64,000 nt of DNA. Origin: Artemisia argyi. Its lineage: Eukaryota > Streptophyta > Magnoliopsida > Asterales > Asteraceae. How positions within the stretch are numbered: position 1 is the first letter of the stretch; every line of letters starts with the position of its first letter. The stretch spans positions 114,585,728 to 114,649,727 of the forward strand of contig CM060693.1 in NCBI GenBank assembly GCA_030686995.1, written 5' to 3'. The position numbers were made by a program, and so were the translations under genes. The notes below the pieces were generated by a model. The model worked only from the letters and a program-made list of their open reading frames with translations. It searched no databases and was not told where the DNA came from. Positions 48,853-60,212 of the stretch are shown piece after piece.

Positions 48853-49350
48853 GCAAAAATTAACATAGAAGAAAATAGTTGTTAATTTGAATAGTGGATT
48901 TGATACAAATAAAAAGATCCTGAATTCAGTTATGTGGTACAAAATAATTTTTTTGTAGGAAAATGAGAGCTCTCACTATAAAATGTAAGAATGGCGATAC
49001 ATGTGGAACGTTGAATACCATATGGTGTAAAAGCCTTTTAAAGTCTACCTATGGACATTTTGCCAACGGGGGCCTACCATACTCGTCAACCCCATGCTTG
49101 CATTCTGTTGTGTTCGATAGAGGTTTTTAGCTGCACCCTTTAGAAGCGTAATAATGACATTTTAGCAACCTTACAATTTTATTTAAAAAAACGATATATG
49201 CTTAAAACGTAGACATATCAACACCGGTGTGCCTCTATATTTTCTAATTGATTCATGTTTCTAAATAATAAAAAAGAGTGGTAATTTTGACATCACTCGT
49301 CTGGGACTCGGCTTGGATTGACACGACCGTTTCAATTTTTTTATTTTCAG

Positions 49351-49418
<68 letters not shown>

Positions 49419-49432
49419 TAATAAAAGGAATC
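49351..49432. repeat. (TAA)n microsatellite in insertion G
   Basis: About 25 TAA units, interrupted once near the right end (AATGATAATAAA). Confidence 0.9.
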
Positions 49433-50435
49433 TGAAAATAGCCTTTCTTATTTTTTTCATTGACCAGCTAGACTTGCTAGATTTGCCCTAAACAAATTGC
49501 ATAATTGTTAGACAATTGAGTTTTACATAAAATACCCAATCATGCTCATCTTGAATATTTAGTATAAGACCTAACAAAACCCGTTAGATGATAAATACTT
49601 ACCCAATTTAACCCATATTAACCATTGGATCAATTGCCAACACTTAGAAACATAGGAATAAAAATATTTTTGCCATCTTTTTCATATATTAATATATGTT
49701 GCTCATGTGTTCCAGGCTCTATCCGAGTTTCCTGTCACTAATGAATGTCTTAATGTTTGGCTCCACATCATAATACACCTATCTATTTTTTTGAAATAAC
49801 ACAATTATCCAAAGCGCAACTGTTAAGGATCTTGAAGGTCACATGAATGCTAGGAAATGCTTTTAAAAGGCTCTTATCAAGATATATAAAATTTCCTACT
49901 TATGTTGAAGCTGATATATGTATTTAAGAACTAAGGTATTTTGTAGCACTAAATTTTAGTGCAAGGTATTTTACTTGATTTTGGAAAGTTTTTGCTATTG
50001 TGTTTTAATTTTGTATAGTTGGAAGGTTTCTCCTGTAGTGTCTTTGGAACCCCAAAAAGCTCCAAAGTGGGATATTAAGCTTATCGGTTTTTTCCCTCAC
50101 AAATAACCTTATAAACTTCAAAAAGAAAACTTGAGAGATCTGATATTCTTACGGTTCCATTTTATGAATTCAAGGCACTTGAATGTAAGGTTACCATAAT
50201 AACATCACAATTTATTTTCCTATTTTTCGCCATATACGACTCGGCCAACGTATTTAACATGGCACTCCCGTTGAGCAATATCAAACACCCCCATACTGTT
50301 CGAAATGCATTAAGATAGATGTATAATTGTTTGAATTATTTATTTCTTTGCTATTGTTACTTGTTAGTTGTCTCTAAAAAGGCTTATTTTGCAATGGAAA
50401 GTAAAGGGAAAAAAAGGAATATGGACTTACTCGTA

Positions 50436-50580
50436 CCGGCCGCAGCTGTTAAAGTCATGATATCGCTAGGTGATGGGACATTTCTGCTGAGCTAACACCG
50501 AGCCTTCAAAATCACGTTCAGTATCCATACCCATAGCATCAACAACTTCCACACAGTGTGCATTATGGGCTCAGGTTTCT
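50436..50580 (-). pseudogene. Unidentified exon-like fragment 2 in insertion G
   Basis: A minus-strand reading gives AHNAHCVEVVDAMGMDTERD and FEGSVLAQQKCPI with stops on both sides. It resembles a conserved protein segment but I cannot name it. Confidence is low. Confidence 0.25.
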
Positions 50581-51530
50581 TTTTCTTCTTTTGATAAAAA
50601 ACAATAAGATTAGCGGAACACATATAAAAAATTGACATCTGCTAAGATCAACAGCGTACTTAATGTTTATAAAATATTTAAAATTTGGACAGAAAAGTGT
50701 TTGCAATCAACCGAACCAGAATCTTACGTTTCATCCCGTACTTAAATTAAATGAACTAACTCAAAAAACCCATTTTGACCATTACCCAACCTGCCCGATA
50801 TGCCAATCTGTCCACCTCTAATTGCTAAGATGTCTAATAACTAACCTTCTCTTTTTTCCCCTAATCTACATTCCAATTTTGATTGAGATAAACTCCTCTG
50901 CCTGCAAAGAATAGGCCTGAACAAAATCACTAAAGTGAGCAATATTATCTCTGTGAGTAGAAAAATGATACAGAAAAGTAACAAATCGTAGTTGGATCAT
51001 CTAAGTTTAAACAGCGAGCAAATCTTTCAGCAATATCGTTGTAATTGTTATGTTTTGACCTGCAATGCAAGAAGGTTAAGTAAACCACATAGAGTAAACC
51101 TGCTCTAATAATAAGAATCACATTCTATAAACTCATAATTACTATATGTACACACGTAGTAGATTGGTATGAATGCACACAAATCTAACAGTTACGGAAT
51201 CTGGTTTGTAAGACCCTATCAATGTGTGTTAAGTACTGTAACAGTAAACGCAAGTTTAACATAATAGGAAAGTTTCTTTAGTATGTAGAAAGAATAAATG
51301 ATCGAAATAAGTTTCATACCTGCTTATACCTTGTTCAAACTAATATGTATAACTAAATATTTAATTTTAGCTTAAACCATATCAAGACATTGTATAACAT
51401 GCTTCAACTCCTAATATACTTCAACTTGATAAAATCATTTATCTCGAAAAACAAATAAGAAAATATGAAAGCAATACTGACACATTTTATTAAATGAAGA
51501 AAATAAGTATTGTTTAGACACCTACCTTCC

Positions 51531-51632
51531 ACTTCATTATTTGATCAAGAACATCAGGCTCACAAACAGCCATTGCATCTTCAACGCTACACCCTTCTTC
51601 GAGCTTCTTTGAGACTAAATGGATAGCCTATA
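51531..51632 (-). pseudogene. Unidentified exon with splice sites in insertion G
   Basis: An open stretch on the minus strand is bounded by TATAG and GTAGGT, i.e. proper acceptor and donor. It encodes AIHLVSKKLEEGCSVEDAMA and VCEPDVLDQIMKWK. This looks like one complete internal exon of a host gene taken up by the Helitron. Family not recognised. Confidence 0.4.
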
Positions 51633-51841
51633 GTAACAGAGTAGTTAATTAAAATTAGTGAGACATGGTATATAGACGAGTTAAATGGGTCGGTTCAGGT
51701 TTGGCAGTTAAGACTAAGGATAATGAGCCGAAAAAGGGGGGGGGGTTAAGGTTGAAATGGGTGGTATATAGTGTGGGTAATTAAACACGGTCCAGGTGTG
51801 GGTCTGTACACATGCACTTTTTCTTTTGGGAAATATATATA

Positions 51842-52661
51842 GGGCAAATCGCATAAAAAGGTATCCATCTTAGGTCCAATTTCAATTAAAGGTACTACTC
51901 TTTTTTTTTCTCAATTTAAGGTACCCGACTTTTTTTTTTTGCCGATTAAGGTTTTTTTCTAACTTTCGTTAACTATTTCGTTAGTAAATTACATAATTAG
52001 TCCTTGAGTTTGTATAGGCATTTCATGTTTAGTAAATTACATGATTTAGGACGAAAACGTAAAAAAAACGGACGAAAACGTAAAAAAATGACAAAAACGT
52101 AAAAAACGGACGAAAACGTGAAAAAACCGACGAAAACGTGAAAAATCGGACAAAAACGTGAAAAAATGGACGAAAACGTAAAAAAACGGACGAAAACGTA
52201 AAAAAATCAGGCGAAAACGTGAAAAAACGGACGAAAACGTGAAAAACCGGACGAAAACGTGAAAAAACGGACAAAAAACGGACCAAAACGTGAAAAAAAC
52301 GGACGAAAAACGTAAAAAACATACGAAAACGTGAAAAATCGGGCGAAAACGTAAAAAATCGGACGAAAACGTGAAAAAACGGACGAAAACATAAAAAAAC
52401 GGACGAAAAACGTAAAAAGTTAACAAAATAGTTAACGGAAGTTAGAAAAAAAACCTAAATCATGTAATTTACTAAACATGAAATGCCTATACAAACTCAA
52501 GGACCAATTATGTAATTTACTAACGAAATAGTTAACGAAAGTTAGAAAAAAACCTTAATCGGCCAAAAAAAAAAGTCGGGTACCTTAAATTGAGAAAAAA
52601 AAGAGTAGTACCTTTAATTGAAATTGGACCTAAGATGGATACCTTTTTATGCGATTTGCCC
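51842..52661. mobile_element. Foldback Mutator-like element with internal tandem array
   Basis: Terminal inverted repeats of about 208 bp (51842-52050 and 52454-52661), starting GGGCAAATCGCATAAAAAGG, are nearly identical. They are flanked by a 9-bp direct repeat ATATATATA (51833-51841, 52662-52670). A 9-bp duplication and GGG-starting long TIRs fit a non-autonomous MULE; the duplication is low in complexity, so it is weaker evidence. No transposase is present. Confidence 0.8.
52049..52424. repeat. Tandem array of an 18-19 bp unit
   Basis: About 20 units of CGGACGAAAACGTAAAAAA (variants CGTGAAAAA, CAAAAACG) fill the whole space between the two TIRs. The minus-strand ORFs reading RFxRPFFTFSSVF are only the translation of this repeat. 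Confidence 0.9.
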
Positions 52662-53559
52662 ATATATATATTGCTGAATATAAATACAACTACTAACAAC
52701 AAGTTAATACAACAATATGATCTAACTTTGCTATGATAAAGTGAATTAAAAGGTTTTGTGACTCACACTATTTGACTTGTTATCTAAGAAATGTCTGGCT
52801 TGCACATATATCCACATCTACTTGGGCTTAGTTAACTGTTAGTGTAGCAATGCTTAATAGTATATTGATGTGTGCTTTAATGAAGATAATTAATAAAGAT
52901 GTTGTACCTCAAAACCGAGTAGTGATCTGAGAAAATAAGGTTTTGAAGTCTTTTGTTGTCGTTCTGGTACCGCAAGTTTGGAGGAAAACGTGGGTCAGTT
53001 TCGGGAGCCTTAACTCACCTTCAATAGGTTGCTAATCATAGTTTGTAGGAGCACACATAGATGCTCAAGGATGGACCACAGTGTCGTTAGTACCTGATGC
53101 AACCAAGACAAAGTTACACAGCAAATTAGGTTCCCAATACTACTTTCGATTACATGCAGAGGTTTAGTTAACTAAACATTAAACAACAATCAAAAAACGG
53201 AAGCAAGACCTTAGAGATCAATGCTATTCAATTAAATAAAGTTTACTTAGCCTATATACTAACACATAATAAAACCTTGTGTAAGACGTTCATGCCTCAA
53301 ATACGAAATCTACACACAAACCTAGGTGGTGAAGAGGATGGGGCGTGGTGTTGAGAGATAAAGGAGAGAAATAAAGTAGAGAGAAATTCTATTATTATAA
53401 CCATAATCACACTCAGTAGGTATCTCATACCGAAAAAGTTATGGGGCATTGTAACGTGACTTTAAAAGGATACTCACCATGACTTAGTGTTGCAATAATC
53501 AGTTTTAGTGTGTTACCAAAACCTTTTCTATTTTAGGATTCTTCTTGCTCTCCAATACC

Positions 53560-53790
53560 TTGAGCCGTACGCCCGTACATATTCTCCCATTGTTTGATTG
53601 TTTTAGAAAATCCAACATCTAGCTTCTGACCTTTGCCTCGGTTAATAAAGAAAAAAATAAACAAATGAATATGAAAGTAAGACGAAATCTGTTGTAGAGA
53701 ACAGTGATATTGTAATATACGTGAACATGAGGGATGCTCAGCCACTCCATCTGTTTGCAAATCAGAATCGCCATTGCACAGAAACACAGT
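53560..53790 (-). other. Possible coding remnant in insertion G
   Basis: The minus-strand reading near 53560-53640 (KGQKLDVGFSKTIKQWENMY, GRTAQGIGEQEES) has exon-like composition. Two frames are open over 53533-53790. I do not recognise it, and it may be chance. Confidence 0.25.
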
Positions 53791-54604
53791 GGTACCTGTT
53801 CCAGAAAGATGCTATAAATAAGGAATGTAGATTAAGGTATCAATTATATACTCTTCGGTAGACCGCGACTGTATATATAAGAAAACTATCCATACACACG
53901 TAAGGTTGTATAATGGTGTTATAGACCGACAAAAACAAAAGGTAATGTCAAAAAATTTCCTACGTTAGTTAGTTATATCGTTAACGTAAACAGTATATCG
54001 TAGTAAACAAACCTCCTCCTGTTGAACATCTCCGCCTTTTATTTGTGTGCAATACAAAGATCCCCTATTGTTGCAACCCGGGCCTATTTACCGCAATGGA
54101 AATTTGCTACTGTTAAGTACAGCCTAAAAAGTCATATGTAAACTATCCGCCAAACAAAAAATATATATATAAAATAAAAGAAATAGAGGTTGTACCCGTT
54201 GATCGTTCAAATGCACAAAACGCCCGTACTAAAACAATCACTCAAACACACAATATTAGATGAAAACAGGTTATGTAAGAAAAATAAACTGATAGATTAT
54301 GATCATGTCAAACCTAGTGCAAATACTGTGAAATTAGTCTCCTCCTCACTTTAATCAACATAGCCTATCACATGTAACTTTAATAATATATATAACTTAT
54401 TCGTAGCATGGAATCATGCCATTGTAACTTTAATTTCAACGTTTTTCTGAGGTAGTCTGAACCTCCATCTCTTAATCCAAGAGCCTCATAGACACTTACA
54501 CCACATAAATCACACTAATATTTTACAACTATGCATCCAAAACAATGCATGCATTTTCATTCTGAATAAAAAATGATTGCTATCACAGGTTAATGAGATC
54601 TTAC

Positions 54605-54667
54605 CGGTGGATGCACCACTGGAACAACAGCTCTGGCCAAAGTTCCATCAGAAAGAGTAATATCAAC
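54605..54667 (-). pseudogene. Captured enolase exon (frameshifted)
   Basis: Minus strand, between CTATAG (acceptor) and a GTAAG donor. It encodes VDITLSDGTLARAVVP and then, after loss of one base, the codons for SGAST(G). VDVTLSDGT-AR-AVPSGASTG is a strongly conserved exon of plant enolase, next to the substrate loop. The 1-bp deletion would abolish the frame. As one exact exon with both splice sites but no neighbours in place, it is best explained as host DNA captured by the Helitron. Confidence 0.65.
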
Positions 54668-54740
54668 CTATAGTATGATATATCACACATAAATGTAAAA
54701 ATGTAATTAGATACAGGAGCAAATGATTCAAATCACAAAA

Positions 54741-54815
54741 TCAACCTCATCGAAGAACACTATCCATGGATAACACGTCCTTGCACGACCGAATATTTTC
54801 CACATTGAGATTAGG
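54741..54815 (-). pseudogene. Captured AAA ATPase fragment (Walker B region)
   Basis: Minus strand, open for about 25 codons: WKIFGRARTCYPWIVFFDEVD. The FGRARxxxP and (I/V)FFDEVD segments are the second-half Walker B region of AAA ATPases, closest in my memory to CDC48C/NVL-type proteins. The Walker A part is not seen, and the reading stops at TGA soon after. It lies next to the enolase exon on the same strand, which fits transcription or capture in one orientation. Confidence 0.5.
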
Positions 54816-55303
54816 GTTTTGAGTAAAAAAAAGAAGATATAATGAATTAATTGGGCAAGGAATAGATAATCATCACCTAATAGAAATAAACATTGATAGC
54901 ATTAGGATCATGGCGTCAGTTTGTGAGGAAACCAAAAGGATGTTAGGGTTTTGAAAAGGTTCGAATCTTTTTATGTGAGTAGACAGTAATAACATATCAG
55001 AGCAACCTATTGTAAACATATATCTTAGAAACATTATATCTTGCAGCCATTGTTAAAACCGTAAAAAAGTTTAGGAAGAAAGAGAGATATATTGCGTAAT
55101 ATGAATGACAGTCGTGTGTAGGAACAAAGAGGAATCATGTTTGTTTTTTTGAAGAGGCTGGGAAGAAAGAGTTTATTAGGGTTTTCTTTTGAGATATGGC
55201 ACTGAATGAGTTTCGTGTTATTAATTGAGAATAAAAATGGCTAATTACTGAATGTAATGTTATCCTTTATAGATTTGGAGTTACAAAATATCACCAAAAA
55301 AAT

Positions 55304-55370
55304 GTGGTGGTTGAGTGGTTAAGATGCCACATAACATCCGGAAGGTCATGAGTTCGAATCTCAAGTGTTG
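55304..55370 (+). ncRNA. tRNA-like sequence, probable SINE head
   Basis: GGTTGAGTGG (55309-55318) is a full match to the Pol III A box and GAGTTCGAATCTC (55350-55362) contains the B box GTTCGAATC, 31 nt apart. There is no cloverleaf with paired acceptor stem, so it is not a working tRNA gene. It is best read as the tRNA-derived head of a SINE. The tail is not clearly bounded. Confidence 0.5.
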
Positions 55371-55591
55371 TTTTTTATAAAACACATGAAATTTATTATA
55401 CAAAAACGCCAACATGGACAAAAAAATGACATACACAAATATGATGTTAGAATTTCGAAATAAATTAAAAAAAATACAAAATAAATTATAAAAATTGCTT
55501 ACATGGACAGAATGTGATGACATGGCTGATAATGAATTACTGGGCAATGATGTGGCGTTTACGTGACATTATCTACGTGTAACGCCTCCTG

Positions 55592-55592
<1 letters not shown>

Positions 55593-55665
<73 letters not shown>
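55593..55665. repeat. (TA)n microsatellite, right edge of insertion G
   Basis: About 36 TA units between insertion G and the resumed LTR of element F. Confidence 0.9.
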
Positions 55666-55669
<4 letters not shown>

Positions 55670-58017
55670 ACCCATGCACATGAACGTATATGTTTTCGTA
55701 CGTATAAGGACTTGAATATGTGTAATATCATGAATGCTTAAAGTCGGTTTTGTTTCCGTTTTGGTGGCCTTCGAATCAGCTTAACACTTATTAAAAACCT
55801 ATGCAAAGATCAAATATACATAAAGAATTACGGAGACATGTTTGTACGTAAGATTTTCAAAACAAAAGGGTAAGTATATTAAATCTGGGTTGTTCCATGC
55901 TTGGTCTCGTTGATGTGTGTGTGGAGTGTGTGTTGTTTATACGTTTCGATGTGAATTGTGATACCGAGATGGGGTTTCATTAAGTCTGGTCTCGGTACGG
56001 TTTTGTAGTTCGAATACGTTACGTCTTCGGGTTCGTTAAGGATGAAAACGTGATAGCATGCACACTTGGGTCCTGGCAACATGTCATACCAAAATGAATT
56101 TAACGTGTCATCTTCATGTATAAGTGGTCAAACATTATTTTGAAGCAACTGATATTCAAAGTTAAGACTTGATATGGTTAACTAATCTTTTTCTAAATCA
56201 AATTATATGACATCTTAGCTAATAATATACATTTAATACATGTACGTTTGAATGTATATAGTACATACTATATAATCGATCGAAGTATGTTTATATACGT
56301 TAAACATGGAACATGAAATATGAAGTGCGAATCGTTTTCGGCATGCTCCTGTAACAAGTTCATACGAATGAGAAAGAGTTTAAATATTAATTAGTTAAAC
56401 TAAAATATGATTTATTTAATAATTGACACTTTAGACCCTACACTTTGCTATTTTGACATTTTAATCCTTAAACTTTGCAATATTGTCATAGTTAACTATA
56501 AACTACTAATAATGTTTCTTTTGCGTATTTGAGCTAAATTAAGTATTAATTGGTGTCACTAATGGCTAATACTGCTATTTCGGGAAACATACTAATTCAG
56601 GAAACTTACTAATTATGGAAAATTACTAATTCGGGAAACTTATTAAATATGGAAAGTTACTATTATTGGAAAGTCACTAAAAATGGAAAGCCGACTAAAA
56701 CCTGATTTAAAACAAGTTATTAATAATTAGACGATTATCATTCGTGTAGATCCGCTGAAGAAGGAGTGACTTCATATTCTTATGTTATGATGTGGTTTCG
56801 TTGGCGGTTTAAGGTACAAATATTCTGTCTCTATTCAGTAGAGATTCCCTTCAATCTATGTTACTATGATCCTTTGCCATTGCTATGTTCCCTTTTGTGT
56901 GATCCTTTGATATGAGCTTTTGATTGATCCTTTGATATGATTCGATTGCTATCCATTTTGTTTGGTTATCTGATTTCTATCTCATGGTTGAGATTTTGTT
57001 TGATTATGATATGATTCGTTTGATATGGATATGCTTTGTTGATATGATTCTGTTCTTATGCCCAAGCTTGTGAACTAACCATGGAGGTACCATGGGCGTG
57101 TCAGTGATGGCACCACTGGCATGACACTTTCTGGGGAGGTGTGATTGATCCCTGGCATTCCCTTTTGTTTGATATATATGTGTACACTGGCCAATTAGTT
57201 ATATATGTGACCAGTCATGAGCTGGCATATGTATTTTGTTTGATTCAGGGAGTGTATGGATGCATCCTAGGCTTTGTTTGTTAAGGTTAGGTAGTGACTG
57301 GCTGTACGTACCTTGTACCCCTTTCACTTTTGGTACATGTGAGGTCGCACCTCCTTGTGCAATTATGATTTGATTGATTATGTAGGTGCTTTATACCTAT
57401 TCGAGTGACTCTGGTAGGTCGGCTTGTGGCTTCCTTATATTTCTATGTGTCTATTCGAGTGACTTTGGTAGACACGCCTTTGTTGATACGTGCTCTTGAT
57501 TCTCTTATGATTTGTTTATGCTTGATATATCTATGATACTTCGTTTCCCTTTGACTTATGATATTCGTTAATCTCTCATGCATTTAACAGATGATATTCC
57601 TTTCAGCAGAAGTTTATGATGTCATGTTTCTCATACTTATATACGTTTTGTTTATCCGTTTGCTTTGTTTTTATATCTGTTCACTGGGCTTTTTAAGCTC
57701 AGCCGCATTTTCTTTTCCTGCGGCAGGTTTTAGGTTGGAAGCTGGGTTTGGGTGAAGAGAGAGCATAGGAGCTTTAGTGGACTACCCCATGGACTAGAAG
57801 CCCATTACATCTGGACTAGTTTTGGACTTGGATTAGATTAGACTTTGTTTAGTTTATATTTTCTTTTCTTTTATAGTTTTAGTATTTCTTTTATACTTTT
57901 AGATTTTTCCCTTGTAACCTATTGTTTTAAGTCTTCCGCTTGCGTTGTATGCTTTGTATGCTTTGATATGTCACCATACTGTAGCGCTCCGGACCCATGT
58001 CGGGTTGGGGTGTTACA
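55666..58017 (+). repeat. Element F 5' LTR, second part
   Basis: Matches 61105-63005 with few differences, then continues alone to GGTGTTACA at 58017. It holds a run of short imperfect repeats (TACTAATTCGGGAAAC-type, 56575-56700) and a doublet TATTCGAGTGACT (57399, 57452). Confidence 0.9.
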
Positions 58018-58021
58018 ATTA

Positions 58022-58038
58022 TGGTATCAGAGCTAAGG
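58022..58038 (+). promoter_or_regulatory. Element F primer binding site
   Basis: TGGTATCAGAGCTAAGG, 4 nt after the LTR end; complementary to initiator tRNA-Met, as in chromoviruses. Confidence 0.88.
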
Positions 58039-59039
58039 CTGCGACTTGTAGTAACTAAGTTATGACCTGTGAGTTTTGGACCCTTAGGTTAGCACCTTAG
58101 AAGCTTTAGGAATAACTTTGGAAGGTTTTGCCTTAAGTTTCTCCCCTTAAGAGCTTTAGTATGACCGGTGAGTATTGGGTAGATATATGATCAGACGTTG
58201 GTTTTCTTGCTTCCGTTTTACTCTAATTTATGCCTTTGCTTTTCGTTAAACTCTTACTAGATCATTCATTTCGGAGACTTAGAAGACTTATCAGGATTTG
58301 CCACATGTGTTTAGGATGCCTTTAGACTTCGTAGTGTGCCTTATAGGTTCTTTCTCATTAGTTATCCTTTTAAACTTCGATTCTTGATTCTTTTGACATT
58401 CGTTTAATGCCTTTCACTCGTTCAGAGATTTGCGTATGTATGATACCTACGTGTTCGACACACCCTATGACTCCTCCTTGCTTTTAATTCCTTCTCCATT
58501 GTTGATTTTTGAGCTTACCTACTCTACCCCTATGATCATTTCGTGACCTTTTCATCGTGTATATTCGATTTGTCTGATGCGTTTTGGAGATATTTGGAGA
58601 AGATTTCGTGGTGCTAATTTGTTTACGTTGGAGATGTTCGATTCGATGTTATTCTTCATTTAGATTTGTTGCCTGAGTATTTTGATGATGACGACTGTCA
58701 TTTTATGTTTGTCACCTTTGACGTTTTGTGAAGTTCATGATTCTTAACCTGATAATCGTTTATGATCATCTTTGTTTTGAAAACTCGTGCATTAATCCTT
58801 TATGGTTGTGTAGATACTTCATTGATGAGACTCGACTCGAGGGTTATTCGATTTGTTTGGAACGTTCGCTATGTATCTTTGTGTATTTTTGTTTTATTCG
58901 TGGAGGAGAATGATGATAGTATGAGGTTGTGGATTGATTTTGGAGGCTGAATCGTGTCATGTTTTGTGTGAAGAGCGAGATATTCTTAGAAATTTCTTTT
59001 CATATTCGTTGTGATCTCTATGAACGTTGTGATGCCGAT
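58039..59039 (+). other. Element F interior, first part
   Basis: About 1 kb of T-rich decayed sequence where gag would be. I find no capsid domain, chromodomain or CCHC motif. The short ORFs at 58728-58950 have no recognised similarity. Confidence 0.6.
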
Positions 59040-59270
59040 TGTATTGGCTACTACTCCGACTGTCCCTAGGAAATCGATCAATCGTGTCTTTCATGAATAC
59101 TTGGACAAATTGTCATGGTATGACATTTTAGTATATTCAGAGATGAAAGAGAAACACGAGGACCATCTTCGTATTTTGTGTTGATATTTTTTCGTTAGAA
59201 GAAACTCTATGTGATATTTCTCGAAGAGTAATTTTGTTGGAGGATATGAGAGAAGAAGTTTAAGAAGCTT
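59040..59270 (+). pseudogene. Element F reverse transcriptase remnant
   Basis: Readable with frame changes as NRVFHEYLDKL ... DILVYSEMKEKHEDHLRI, then a decayed segment. This is the Gypsy RT region after the YxDD box (NRVFxEYLDKFVxVFIDDILVYS in this family); the catalytic box itself is lost (SWYDILVYS). It identifies the interior as chromovirus-type pol. Confidence 0.7.
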
Positions 59271-60198
59271 AGAAGAAATTTGTTTCTTCCCAGGCATGAA
59301 GAAGCTCATGAGCAAGGCGGTGAAAGATTAGCTATGATGGAAGATGGAAGGAAGCAGTTTGAAGTGAAGCACATAGTTTTATCGACTCTATTCATCTTAG
59401 TTTTACTAATATGTATAGAGTCTCGAAGCAGGAGCTGGACGGGATGGCATGAAAATGGTGGTGACTACGTCAGTGGTTTCCTTGAAGAAGGAAGGACAAC
59501 ACAAGTAGAGTTGCTGTGGAGCATCGACTAGGACGGCTTGCTTGGAGGATTGGTGGAGATTTCTTTCGGCAGGAGATCATTCAAGCTACATGACGCGCCT
59601 ACAAAGATCGTGACTGAGAATTGCATTTTAGTTCACACCTTCAGAAGAATTATAGAAGAATTAGACGTCTTAGCATTTGAGGGAGTTTTGGTTCGCGACG
59701 TGTTAGATCTTGGATTTGTTCTATTCCACATGATTATTCTATCTCTTCGGTTATGCCTTTTGATACGTTTTGATACTTTGATTTGTGATTTGGAATGTCA
59801 GTATGATTATGTTACCCACCTCCCTATGAGACTCTTGATACATTTGATGATTCGATTCGTATTCCTTCGACTTTGGCAAGTTCCTTTATCCATTCAGAAT
59901 TTGGTAGGAGTTGATGAAGATTCATAGCTTAGTACTATCACCATGTTTGCTTTGTAGGTTTATGTGCTTCGTGGAATTTTATCTGTCATCTGTCATCTGC
60001 TACACATTTGCTTCGCATCCGATTGGATTAGATTTGTTATGATTATGTCCAATTGGATCGAGTCATGAGAAACTATGTCGTTGTGAGGATTTTTGGAAGA
60101 ACCTCACCGAGCGTGAGTATATTTGTGACGATATTTTGTGATCTGCTACGACTCCGTCTAATTTTGCGACTTCAATTTTGCGGACGAAATTTTCTTTT
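59271..60198 (+). other. Element F interior, decayed integrase/3' region
   Basis: Mostly unreadable. A stretch near 59410-59560 may be very degenerate pol. The ORF at 59538-59927 is open by chance as far as I can tell. The last codons before the PPT (CGRNFLFRG-like, about 60178) match the usual end of chromovirus pol. Confidence 0.5.
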
Positions 60199-60212
60199 TA
60201 GAGGGGAAGAAT
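60199..60212 (+). promoter_or_regulatory. Element F polypurine tract
   Basis: AGAGGGGAAGAAT directly before the 3' LTR start, preceded by GGACGAAATTTTCTTT, the usual chromovirus 3' sequence. Confidence 0.8.

Noticed and set aside
52029..52426. Three overlapping minus-strand ORFs rich in Phe, Arg and Val
   Set aside because: They are the translation of an 18-19 bp tandem repeat in all three frames; no start context or family.
55304..55370. Functional tRNA gene
   Set aside because: A and B boxes are present but no paired acceptor stem or clear anticodon arm; treated as SINE-like.
55281..55547. Minus-strand ORF of 88 codons
   Set aside because: Overlaps the tRNA-like sequence and AT-rich DNA; no recognisable protein features.
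59538..59927. 129-codon ORF near the end of element F interior
   Set aside because: Lies in decayed pol; hydrophobic composition reflects T-rich DNA and no integrase motif is readable.
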